A DNA stretch of 64,000 nucleotides, from the NCBI RefSeq assembly GCF_933775445.1, contig NC_065878.1:17185395-17249394 (forward strand). The letters are read 5' to 3'. Below the pieces are notes generated by a model. The model saw only the letters and a list, made by a program, of their open reading frames with translations, had not been told where the DNA came from and made no database searches. Shown here piece after piece: positions 49,255-60,864 of the stretch. How positions within the stretch are numbered: the stretch's first letter is position 1; each line of letters starts with the position of its first letter. A program made the position numbers and the translations under genes. The DNA comes from Argentina anserina. Taxonomy: Eukaryota; Streptophyta; Magnoliopsida; Rosales; Rosaceae.

Positions 49255-50612
49255 CTCCGATTCCGACCAGAATTACACAAGCACAGAATGAAATCCGAGG
49301 TTTGAGGGGATATTAAAACAACCCAGATGATGATATTCAGGGATTAAAGTAAAAACACTGGGATTGAATCGCCAAAAGAGACAGGAGCAGAATCAGAAAG
49401 TGAAAATAAACGCCATGGATGGTGGTTCTGGTCTGAAGTTTGGTGAAAGATTCCAACTTTGAGATCAAAAGCTGGTTCTGGCTTCTGGGGTTTTATACAA
49501 TACCGAGTGAAAAAAGATTAAAGCTTTGTTTTTTCTGGCAACAAAGACTTAAGCTTTGAATAATCAAAGTGATGGGTTTCACGGTAAGTAATGGAATCAA
49601 AAATGACTCTTTAATCTTTTGGTTTTGGCGTTGACGATTGAGAAGTAGAAGAAGCTTGTCCATATGAGATCACTTGTGACAAAATCTATGCCCACTCTTT
49701 GACGAAACTACCACTTTACCACCAACCAGGACTATTTCCATACCAGAGGAACCGATCATGGAGTTTTATACCCAGAATTGGAATTAAAAAATGTAAGAGG
49801 AACCATCAGAGTCCAACTGGAGTTGAAGCTTCCCTTGGATTTGGTGGTACTCTGCTTCGGTCTGACTTGGTTATGTTTTTCTGGGTTTGTCTTTAAAGTC
49901 GATACAGCGACAGTACCAGTTATTAATGAAAGGGTATTTGTGACTTTTGCACTAGTTTTGTGGACCAAGTGTAACTAATCTATAACTACCTTTGATAAAG
50001 ATCTTGGTTTGCGCGGGTAAATTACCCTAAATGTACTTGGCATTTGGCGACATGATGGATTCACTAGTGTAATGTTTTACTTTTACCAATTACAGACCTA
50101 TTTTAAGCTTTGAACCTTGAGCTTAATTACCTTAACAACAGCTGGCTAAATAAGCATTCAGTCAATAAGAAACTAAAAATTAAAAAATGTGAGGCTTAGT
50201 CAATGTTTGCGCCGGCTACTTAACAAACCGCAGCGTGTCATAGTCTGGCTGATGTGGAGGAATCAACCAATGAGCGGCCGTGGATTAGTCGACCCACCCT
50301 TACTCGTTTTCTACATTCTTGTTCTGCCTTTTATGTGCCACAATTTGTTTAGAAGATGATTCGAGTTTGGTTACAAAGATGTTTAAGATTAAAGTATCAT
50401 ATATCTTTCGCATAACAATCACGTTATACAAATAAAAGGATTATAAGCCCAAATAAACATGATAGAACACAACAATTTATAGAAATCTTCATTCATAATG
50501 AGGACATGTGCTCTCTCTAAGAACAAATGTGAATAGCGAATAACACCCTACTATCGATCTAGAAGATAAACAACGTTTGGAAAGAGAATAGCGCTGCGTT
50601 ATGGTTTTCATC
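49255..50612. other. U-box gene upstream region and intergenic sequence
   Basis: About the first 250 bases would be the 5' UTR and core promoter. The rest has only short unrecognised frames. Confidence 0.5.
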
Positions 50613-51002
50613 CTAAAAAACTGGAGCATGGAAAATTCTTGGATCGATCTCTTCAAGTGCTTTCCTTTGAGCCCTCTCCGCTATCGTTTCGCGCATATGA
50701 TCTCCCAACTCCTTGATGCCCAAATAGTTTGCAGTTTTCAGGAGATGCAAGAGAGTGTCCATGTCGAGTCCCTCGACAAATTGGTACTGTTTTTGGGTAC
50801 TCTTTGTGACGTGATTTTTACACCACTCTCTTACCGTGGCTAGGGTTTTGGAATCCACTTGTTCCAGTGGAGTTATCACCCCTTGGTCGCCCCCTTGGTA
50901 CCGATTTAGCATGGTCTTAATGGTTTTGGACATAGCTTTCATGCACTCAGCTGCTTCTAACACTTCGTTGTTGGAACTCTGCAATCTCACAACCATTGAC
51001 AT
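50613..51002 (-). CDS. SKP1-like (ASK-type) protein, short and intronless
   Basis: SKP1 proteins link F-box proteins to cullin 1 in SCF ubiquitin ligases. The 129-residue frame starting MSMVVRLQSSNNEV shows the SKP1 order: a POZ-like N-terminus with SKTIKTML at about residue 30, PLEQVDSKTLATVREWCKNH, then MDTLLHLLKTANYLGIKELG and a final helix RETIAERAQRKALEEI. It lacks the usual C-terminal WAFE box that contacts F-box proteins (it ends DPRIFHAPVF) and is shorter than the usual 155-170 residues. The frame stays open to an upstream ATG at 51071, but the SKP1 fold begins at 51002. Divergent intronless SKP1 copies are common in plants. It may be functional or decaying. Confidence 0.8.
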   Translation of the reverse strand: MSMVVRLQSSNNEVLEAAECMKAMSKTIKTMLNRYQGGDQGVITPLEQVDSKTLATVREWCKNHVTKSTQKQYQFVEGLDMDTLLHLLKTANYLGIKELGDHMRETIAERAQRKALEEIDPRIFHAPVF

Positions 51003-51320
51003 GGTGTTGAGATCGAAGTAAAGAGCGGCAGTTAGGGCAAAGAGAGAGGTCGGGAATTGTTCTTTGAACAAACTAATGGCTGTAAAAAAGGAGAGAACAG
51101 CTTAATTGGATTTAGAAGAGAGGTGAGGGGTATATGTGTTCTACGCCGATACTTAAGTTCCCTACCTCAAATTGGAGAAGAACTATATTCCTTGTGTTCT
51201 TTTCTTTTCTTTTCTTGTTAGTAAAGAAATTAGAGGGATGAATAAGGATTTGTGAGGGATTAAGTACGCCCCAAGTCAAGCACGTGCTTAGTCCATGAGT
51301 GTAAACTGTAATAAAATGTT

Positions 51321-51380
51321 ATCACAACTCTTGGTTAGGCCTCATCAGTCATCACAACTCTTGGTTAGGCCTCATCATTT
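51321..51380. repeat. 30-bp tandem duplication at the left border of the hAT-like element
   Basis: ATCACAACTCTTGGTTAGGC plus CTCATCA occurs twice in a row (51321 and 51351). It includes the target-site sequence CTCTTGGT and the first bases of the element's terminal repeat. Confidence 0.9.
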
Positions 51381-51687
51381 AGTCCACTGATCTGAAAAAC
51401 CCGTAGAACCCCGCAAACCCGATAGGCTTTTACCCGGCACAGCCCGCGAGAAAGCCCCCAAAGCCCGCTTCCATGAGTAGAGGGCCGGACTTAGTTTAGA
51501 GGTATGAAACAAAGCCCGGCCCGTGGGCCTAGTCCGCCAAAAGTCCGGCCCATAAAAACCCGCCAAGAAATAATATATTATACATATATCAATTATATGT
51601 CTTTTTTTTGTAATAATTATACATAAAATATTATATATATATATATATTAATAATACTAGATTAAAAATTTTATATTTATATATATT

Positions 51688-53690
51688 ATAACTTTATACT
51701 AGATTTAAAATAAAATTGTAACATTATGAAGCAACTATATGAAGTAAACTTCTCGGGATTAACAGATACCAGCTGATGTTATCGGTACTAATATTTAGGC
51801 ACCCTGTTAAAACTTCAACTAATTCGGACCTCGTCTGACTGTCAAAATTTCAGGTAAATCGAAAACACCACTAATATGCCCTAAGGGAGGACCTACTACC
51901 AGGATGCGAATGTCGAAAGTCGTTTGCATATCTGAAATCATCTAATTTTTATCACCGATCGTGCACGGTCGTAAGGAGGAAACTCATTTGGCAAAGCCCC
52001 GGTCAATGGGGTTTTAATATAATATGTCAAAATGTCTTTTTTTTTTGTTGACGTATGTACGGCCGGTCAAATTGTGTCCAAAACGGACAAATTTTTTTTG
52101 GGTCCCTAAATTTATCTACCGATCACATCTGCTTGTGTTGATCGACTGTATTTAGAACCGGATTTGTCGATCGCCGAAGTGTCTACTAATATATCATAAC
52201 CTTTATACTAGGTTTAAAATAAAACTATAACATTATGAAGTGACTATAAGAAGAAAACTTCTTTAGAATAATCGACATCAGCCGATATGATCGGTACTTA
52301 TATTTAGTGACCCTGTAAAAATTTCATCTAACTCGGACCTCGTTAGACCGTCGGAATTTCCGGTAAACCGAAAACACCACTAATATGCCCTAAGGGAGGA
52401 CCGATTACAAAGATGCGAACGCCGAAGCCGTTTGCATATCTAAAATCATCTAATTTTTGTTACCTATCGTGCGCGGTCGCATTGAGAAAACTCATTTGGT
52501 AAAACCCCGGTCAATGGGGTTTCAATATGTCAAAATGCCTTTTTTTTGTTGACCATAGGTGCGAACGGTCAAACCATGTCCAAAATAGATGAAATTTTCA
52601 CAGGGTCCTTAAATATATATACGTATCACATCTACTAGTGTCGATCGACCATATTTCGAACTGGAGTTGTCAATCACCTAAGTGTTTACTAATGTATCAT
52701 AACCTTTATATTAGGTTTAGAATAAAACTATCGTATTATGAAACGACTATATGAAATGAAACTTCTAGAGATCAATCAACATCATCCGATGTGATAGATA
52801 TATATATATATATATATTAGTGACCCTGTAAAAATTTCATCCAATTCAGACCTCGTTTGACCGTCGAATTTCCAGTAAACCAAAAACACCACTAATATGC
52901 TATAAGGGAAGAAATATTACCAAGATGCAAACACCGAAAACCATTTACATATCTGAAATCACCTAATTTTTGTCATCAATCGTGCGCAGTTGTACTGAGG
53001 AAACCCATTTGGCAAAGCCTCGCTAAATGGGGGTTTTAATATGTAAAAACGCATCTTTTTTTGTTAACTGTAGGCGCGGACGGTCAAACCATGTCCAAAA
53101 CGGACGGAATTTTTACGGGTTCCCTAAATATAAATACTGATCACATCTGCTGGTGTCAATCGATATTATTTCGAATTGGAGTTGCCGATCGCCGATCCTC
53201 TAATGTATCATAACCTTTATATTAGGTTTATAATAAAACTATCGCATTATGAAGTGATTATATGAAGGAAACTTCTCAGAATCGATCGACACCATCCGAT
53301 GTGATCAGTATATATATTTAGTGACTATTTTAAAGTTTCCTCAAATTCGGATCTCGTTTGACCGTCAGAATTTCCGGTAAACCGAAAACACCACTAATAT
53401 GCCCTAAGGGAGGACCCATGACTAAGATTTGAATGCTGAAAGCTGTTTACATATTTGAAATCACCTAATTTTTGTCACCGATCGTGCGTGGTCGCAACGA
53501 GGAAACCCATTTGACAAAGCCCCAGTCAATGGGGTTTTATTATGTCAAAACACATCTTTTTTAGTTGACCGTAGGTACGGACGGTTAAACCATATTCAAA
53601 ATAGACGAAATTTTTATAGGGTCCCTAAATATATATATCAATCACATCTACTGATGTCGATCAACAATATTTCGAAACTACAATTTATTT
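51688..53690 (+). repeat. Four tandem copies of a ~505-bp repeat
   Basis: Copies start with ATAACYTTTATAYTAGRTTT at about 51688, 52196, 52699 and 53210, spacing 503-511. Conserved blocks in each include CGGACCTCGT-like, GAAAACACCACTAATATGCC, CACCTAATTTTTGT-like and GGTCAATGGGGTTTT-like stretches. The copies have drifted and carry no long ORF. Confidence 0.95.
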
Positions 53691-54469
53691 GTGACTTTTT
53701 TTAGAATATTTTATAATTATTCTTTTATTGTTCCAAACTTTTAAATAAAAGTATTATGTTTTTTTTTTTGGGTTTTGATAATTAAAGGCATTCAAAAACC
53801 CAAAATGTTAATTAAGGCTTCTAGTTTGGATTTATGATAAATAAAGATATATGTAAAACATGTACCCTTTAAATTTCAAGTTATTACGAGTGTGCCACTA
53901 TAACCCTAAATTACTCCTACTCTTTCACTCTCAGCCGTCTCTCTCTCTCTCTCTCAATTTTTCTCACGTTCCCTCTTTCTTTCTTTCTACAACTGCAACA
54001 AATACAGATCTCTCTCTCTCTCTCTCTAGAAACCCAACTGGAGACAAACCTCCAGCGCCCGGATCAGATTTGCCGATGGAGTTCCTCTCTCTCTCTCCCT
54101 CGTCCGCTGCGGTGCCTATGTCGCGTTCTCACATGTGAGATAGACTTGCATCTTTGCGTAAGAACAACCTTAAATCTTCATCTTCGTTTGAATCTCTATA
54201 CTAGATATAATGATTTTTCTTCTTTATTTGAATATGAACCTATCTTCATGTCATGGATTCAGATCTCTATGTTAGGCTTGTGAGAGATTGTTGCATGAAA
54301 TTGTGATTAAACTCAATTTTGATTAGTATGTGTTAGTGTTGATATCATGGTACTTGCAGTACGAGTTCAATTGTGTTGTAAGTATGATGAATGAATGGGC
54401 AATACTATATAGTCTCCTTTGCACATTTTGAACATCTGAAAATTTGTTGGGGATTTTGTTTAAGTAACT

Positions 54470-57000
54470 GATTGTTCACACACGTAACTATGCAAGTAAC
54501 TGTTTGTTCATACACGTAACTATGTAAGTAACTATTTCAATAACTGAAATTATGCGTTATACAGTCTTGATTTGATTTCATGATTGTTCATACATGTAAC
54601 TATGTAAGTAACTATATCGGGAACTGTGATATAACTATAGCCTTGCTTTGTGTAGTAGGAATCCAAAAATGGTGAAACGTTCCTATGGCTCACGAGATGA
54701 AACCTCAACTGAAGGCTCAGACACATCAAGCATGATAGGTAACTGTGTGAGTAACTGGAAGTCCTTAACTACACACAAGCTCTCTTTGAACGAAGCAGTG
54801 AGTAACTCCTCTCATAGATTAGATACCCCTTGATCTCTAAGAACTCGTCAAGTAGGTAACTGTGTGAGTGTAAAATAACTGTATATGTAACTGTGAAAGG
54901 AACCGTGTCAGTGTATTTGTTATTATCATGTAACTATTTAACTAATCATATAACTAGCCACATAACTCTATTGTAGCTCTTTATGTGACTATATTAGTAA
55001 CTATTTCGTGTTAGTAATTATGTTAGTATTGAGTAGTTGTATTAACATTGTGTAAGTGTGTAGGTAACTATATTAGTAACTCTATTGAAATTGAGTAACT
55101 ATTAGTAAATTTGTTGAAATTGAGTAACTGTATTGGTAATTATATTAGTAACTCTATTCGAATTGCGTAACTGTCTTGGTAACTATATTAGTAATTAGAA
55201 TTGCGTAACTATCTTGTTAACTATATTAGAAACTCTATTGGAATTGAGTAACTGTCATGGTAATTATGTTGGTAATTTCTGGTATTGTCAGGATAAAGCA
55301 GAGACATGATATTGGAGGTTGATGATGAGGTGAATATATAACGAGTATATATATACATATTCAAGCGATTGAGTATATGATCATATGGTTGACCATGATA
55401 TTATCAAGTTACACGACTAGTTATGTAGGATTTTTTGTGTGAAAGAAATGATTTGCCCTTTCATTTCTTATTAGTAACTGTGTAGGTAATTGTGTTTCTA
55501 TTAAATAACTGTTTGGTAAATATGGATATTGTTTTTTTCATAGGTGCAATGTTGGGAGATACAACAAAGTAGAGGAAATGCAACCATTCCGCAGTGATTT
55601 CCTTAAAATAGTCTATACTTGGAGTACTGAGATTTTAACCGTTACCCAACATTTACATGTATATGTTGTTAATCTCTCATAATGTTACTTTAAGTGACTA
55701 GTTTGCGAATTACATGAAAGTTATATGGTAATTAGTCAAGTAACTAGCTATATAAGTAACTACCTAACTAGTCAAGTAACTAGAAATGTAACTAGATTAC
55801 TTAAGTTACTTTTTATGTAACTATTCAAGTAATTGAGTGATACTTATGTAATTGGTTTTGTAACTGCAAACTTTTTGTAAATGATAATTACATGCATGTA
55901 ACTATTATTGTAACTGATACTTACATGCATAGTTACAAGTGTCAATATAATGATTCTACATAGTTACAATAATAGTCATAAATCTACTTAATAGTTGACA
56001 TCATGTCAGTCACAATAGTATAATCACAACAATTACAACGAACAAAAGGATAATTACAATGCCAGATTGAATGATAGTTACTTCAACATGTTTGGATGAC
56101 TATATTAACATCAAGTAACTGTCTTGGTAACTATATTGACGTTAAGTAATTATATGGGTAACTGGCTAGATAACCGTGTTAATAATTGTACTGTCTTAGT
56201 AACTATCTATGCATGTCTCCTTATCAACCCAAGAATATTCAACGATCATCCACACAAAACTGATTTTCTCTCATGCATTCTACCAAACACATTTTTTGCA
56301 TCCACCACTTTACCCATTTTGAACTACATATTAACCACATAGCACCAAACAAGCACAAAACGTTCACGGGATCCGCCAAGGCCGAGGTCAAGCCGTTGCC
56401 ATCAACACAATTACCAAACAGTTACTCATATAGTTACAAAGAAAGTTACCAACTGATTGAATTTCAATACAGGTAACCGAGACCGTTACTTAATGCCAAT
56501 ATAGTTATCAGAGTAATGGTTACGTAACTACTCAGATAACTAATCATGACTAGTTTGAGGCAGTTTGTTAATCCGCATACAGTTATCTGAACAATTACTT
56601 AATGTCAATATACTTACTCAGATAGTTACTTAATGCCAATGTAGTTACCAGAACTATTACTAAAGTAACTACTATGTTACTACTTTAGTAACTGGTCATG
56701 TAACTATGTAAGTAACTAATTATGTAATTGACCACATAATTCGCATCTCACAACGTCTGGAAGACTCAAACAGTTATCGAAGTGACTATTATATAACTAC
56801 TAAAGTAACTGGTCATACAACTACTCAAACTAATCAGGTAACTACGTAAGTAACAATCCTGTAATCGACCATGTAACTCTATCAAGTATGGTAACTACTA
56901 AAGTAACTGATCATAAAGCTGAAAACTATTCAAGTAACTGACAATGTAGCTGCTGAAGTAACATGTAACTACTTAAGTAACTCATCAGGTAACTAAAAGT
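54470..57000. repeat. GTAACT-rich degenerate simple-sequence array
   Basis: About 2.5 kb in which GTAACT recurs every 8-25 bases with variable spacers (AGTAACTAT, GTAACTGTCTTG, CAAGTAACTA). From about 55930 to 56650 the complement AGTTAC prevails, and from 56660 to 57000 GTAACT returns. Apart from one 61-codon frame at 54648-54833 (MVKRSYGSRDETSTEGSDT) that I do not recognise, nothing here codes. Confidence 0.9.
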
Positions 57001-57685
57001 TGACTTTTTTATTGCAACTTTATCATTTGAAATATTAACTTTATGCACTTTCAAATCAACCTCACTAACAACTCTCTTCTTTTCTTTTATTCTCGCTCTG
57101 CATAATCACAAGCCCAAACACTTCCTCCAAAAGTCCTCAAATCGATTTCTTTCACTTCTCACTGTCAATAACCTCATCCACCGAAGCCACCACCAACTCT
57201 ACCTTCCCACCCAAACGTTGTTCACTCACTTCACCACTACCATGCTTGCCGATGTGGATGTAATCATCGATGACAACACTGGAAAAACGGCAATGACGTA
57301 AAATGATTTCAGATCGCCGCGTCAAGGGGAGAGAGGGTGTCGTTGGTATTGTCCTTATAGATCCGACGTCGACATCGTCCTAGTGTTGCTTTTCAGTTGT
57401 GCCTCACCAACGGCGGCGAGAGACCAAAACTAGAATCGAGTTTTGGAAGAGAGAGAGATAGATAGATAGATAGATAGATGATTTGGAAAAAAAAAAACCA
57501 AGTTAATTAGGAGTGAAATAGGTAAAAAAAAAAAAGACCTTGGACATGCTTATATATTCAAAACCTGCAAAACCCATTTCAGGTGGGCATGCTTATATAT
57601 TCATATTTGTAAAAATACCCGACTCGGCCCGGCTCGTCACTTATTTAATATACTAAGACCCGGCCCGGTCCGTTGAGGAGCCCTA

Positions 57686-58208
57686 CTCTTGGATACCAAA
57701 ATAGAGAAAAATCTATTAAATAAATACTGCATCATAGACCTTGGACTAGAAGAATTTTTCCACAGAATTTTTTTGTGCAATTCAAATCAGATGATAAGAT
57801 AAGAGATTTTTGATCAAAGACGTAACCAATTGCTCTTTCATATGTCTCAGATTCTGGCATTATGTGACGTAGATCTTATTGCATCAGCTGTTGGAATGAA
57901 GCTATATGCATTATGGAAGACATGCATGCATGGAAATTAGGGTCGATATCTTTTGGAACACGAATGCATTTTGTAATAATTCTATCAGTGCTATAGTTAA
58001 ATATACTCAAACCACGTAATTATCGGGAGACCTAGTGCGGTCAGGAGTCACCAATGCAAATTATTGTAATACTAAAATTCCAACAGAAACCACTGGAAAT
58101 TAAAAGCTACCGACTATTTCACAATATACACAAATTTTGAAATTACAGAACGGTAACCATACATTTCCACAGCACCAACAAACTTTTTCTTCTTCAAATT
58201 AATCAGCT
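57686..58208. other. Intergenic region and ARA6 3' UTR
   Basis: AT-rich sequence; the part next to 58208 is likely 3' UTR. Nothing else seen. Confidence 0.5.
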
Positions 58209-60864
58209 TCATGGGTTCTGTGATGATGCCGATGATGATAAAGCTGGACGGGGTAGACGCTTAGCAATTTCCTGCCAAATCAGAAGTGTCAGATTTTCCT
58301 CTTGCATATGAGACTAGCTACAATATATAAAGTATTTAAGCAGGTTACCTAAAATTACAACATATTACCTAGCAACAATACAAGTGATGCACAGTCAAAA
58401 GGTAAATGTGATCAGGTTTTACCTCAAACAGCTGATTAATATTATCTGCTGTCTTTGCAGATGTCTCGATAAAGAACATCCCATTCTTTTCTGCATAATC
58501 CATACCATCCTTTACAAATTACAAAAGAACAGTGTTATTATAGTTATGTGATGAAGCTATTTTGTAATCTACGGAAAGAAGATTCATTGGATTAAGTTGT
58601 ATTGAGCTTACTTGAACAGAAACTTCACGTTTCTCCTGAAGATCAGCTTTGTTACCAACCAAGGCCAAGACAATATCAGGGGTTCCATGTTTTTGCAGCT
58701 CCTGTTGAGAGATAATGTTTATCAATTGGGAAATAGGAAACTTGCACCGCGAAAAAGCAGTTATTAACAGCACCAGATGATACAACTATTGTTCGCACAA
58801 AAGTCAACTGTGTAAGGAATTTATCTACCGAGAGATATTATCAAGGAAAATTAGCACATTTGGTTGTGCTTAAATTGCCAACAATGTGCATCAAATATAG
58901 CTTAAATGCACTTCCTTCAGATAATGAAGATTCTGAGAGCATAAAAAACAATCTGCCAGAGAGCTGCTTAGTCAACCAAACTCAAAGCTTTTCTTGGTTC
59001 TTACAGTAAATTTCATAAGAATACCAATTTTGATTAAGAAATGACTAAATTTTATATCTCAACAATACTACAGTCCCATGTAAAAGTCCACAAAACAAAA
59101 TGAAGTAATATTACTTAACTTTGATCAGAAACTATAGTTGATGCTCGCTCAATGAGCTGAAAACTCTGTCAATGAAACCATTTTGTAGCCTTATAATTTA
59201 TTAGGTAGTTTCATTCGCGGTGGCACGCTAAATGTGGAACCCATAACATGTGGATATACTATTCTAGTAAGGAGAAAGAAAAAGCGCTTAGAGAGAAAGG
59301 AAAAGACAATGACAAAATGTTACGTGACCCATAAAAAAGATACCTTGACCCAATATTGTGCTTTGTTGAAAGAGTCTGGGCTTGTTATATCATATACAAT
59401 GACTGCCACTGCTGCCCCTCGATAATAAAGGGGGGCCAGTGCAGCATACCTGAATAGGATACAATCAACCAAGTGATATTAAAAGAGTGCATTAAAAGAG
59501 CTTTATCCAAGGATGAATAAAGAGGGGGAAGGTAGATGTCCCGGAAACAAAAAGAACTGATGAAATATTTTGCAAAAAATACCTTTCTTGGCCAGCAGTG
59601 TCCCATATCTCAAATTTGACTGTTGTAGAATCTTGCAAAGCTATCGTCTGCGACAAGAATGAGGCTCCAACAGTCACCTGAAATTATATAAACGCAGCAT
59701 CATAGATGACTTCTATGGAAATTATAGATAGAGGCTTTTTGAGGCCCAAAATTAAGGAGCAATATGGATTTTTTTTTTTTGAATAAAAGACTTCAACTTT
59801 GATATATAATATAAGCAGCAAAAGTGTCTTTACCTTGGATGTTGGATCAAACTGTCCACGAACAAAACGAAGGACTATACAGCTCTTACCAACACCAGAA
59901 TCACCCAGCAAAACTAGCTGAAGAATAACAAAAATGACAAGGTATATATAGAAACCGCCTCTCCTCTGCTTCTTTTGTTCAGCCAAGTAGGAATAAAGAA
60001 GAATGCGAGCAAAGGAAAATAGGCTTCTTTTATATATTTCAATTCACATCAAACTTTTACAAATTTGTCACAGGAGTCCATTTCCATTTCTTACTTCAAT
60101 GGAGATTTGTAAAGATTATATAGGGGAAAACCATACGGGGCTATTAAATGCTTCTCATTATTAATGTTCTCCTAGGAATTCATTTGTTCCACTAAACATT
60201 CGCAATCAATTTGAAGCATGCAATGTCCTCACCACTGCCTACTACAGTACTACCACGCTTGCTACATTCAATCAGAAAGAAACCTAATCATACATCACAA
60301 ACAGAACTACACTAACAGTCTCTAGTCCTATGTTTCTCGGGATTCATACATCTAATGTATCGGTTTTATACAGAAAACTAGAAGCATGTCAAAACACACT
60401 GCTACATTGTATAAATGCCAAACAACAATCTTCAAGTTGCACCTTTCCACACCCACACTAACTTAACACCTATAAGCAGAAGGAACAAAGCTAAAAACTT
60501 TATAACTTTCGACTAAAAAAAATGGCATCAGTATCATAAATTGGGGCGCGGGCGCATATAGATTACCTTAACACGAAGATTCTTGGCGTCTGCAGCTCCA
60601 CCGTTCTCCCCATTCGGCCCAACCAACCGCCCAGAACCTCTATCTGCAATCAACCAAACACAAATTCTTCATAAAGAACCAAACTTTCGAATCAAACACT
60701 CAACACCCAAAATTGAATCAAACCAATGAACCCCAACTGTCTATCTAACTCAGAAATCAAAGAAATCGATCCGACAAAGAGTGATCAGATTGAAACAGTA
60801 AAACCCAAGAAGGGTAAGCTGTAAAGGATCCAACTTTACCTGGAAGGGAGGAGGAGCAACCCAT
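58209..60864 (-). CDS. ARA6: Plant-specific RAB5 GTPase ARA6 (RABF1)
   Basis: ARA6 is a plant RAB5 relative that is anchored by N-terminal lipid groups instead of a C-terminal prenyl group and acts between endosomes and the plasma membrane. Eight exons: 60840-60864, 60567-60643, 59834-59917, 59583-59677, 59344-59449, 58612-58701, 58423-58509, 58209-58271; 627 bases give 208 residues (about 202 in Arabidopsis). The start MGCSSSLP carries the Gly2 myristoylation and Cys3 palmitoylation sites. GTP-binding motifs are present: GDSGVGKS (P-loop), TVGASF (switch I), WDTAGQERY (switch II), NKADL and ETSAK. The C-terminus [16 protein letters not shown] has no Cys motif, as expected for this class. The exon count and the 25-base first exon are typical, and all phases agree. 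It appears intact. Confidence 0.97.

Larger units (their letters stand above)
51366..57685. mobile_element. Large non-autonomous hAT-like element (6.3 kb)
   Basis: The left end TAGGCCTCATCA and right end TGAGGAGCCCTA are imperfect inverted repeats (10 of 12). They are flanked by CTCTTGGT (51358-51365) and CTCTTGGA (57686-57693), a 7-of-8 match to an 8-bp hAT-type duplication. Both subterminal regions are rich in CCCGG/GCCCGGC motifs (51400-51560 and 57600-57680). Inside are four ~505-bp tandem repeats, a GTAACT-rich array, and low-copy-looking pieces near 53930-54150 and 57060-57430 with CT-rich leaders. No transposase is present. The ends fit each other in position and base pattern; the assignment to hAT is inferred. 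Confidence 0.65.

Noticed and set aside
59684..59986. Upstream-extended ORF over ARA6 exon 3 starting [11 protein letters not shown]
   Set aside because: The extension is intron 2 sequence. The true N-terminus with MGCSSSLP lies at 60864 and joins in phase.
38877..60864. Functional cluster of trafficking genes (VPS33, ARA6, with SEC8)
   Set aside because: They lie on different strands, are separated by unrelated genes and mobile elements, and have no shared promoter. Chance proximity is the simpler reading.
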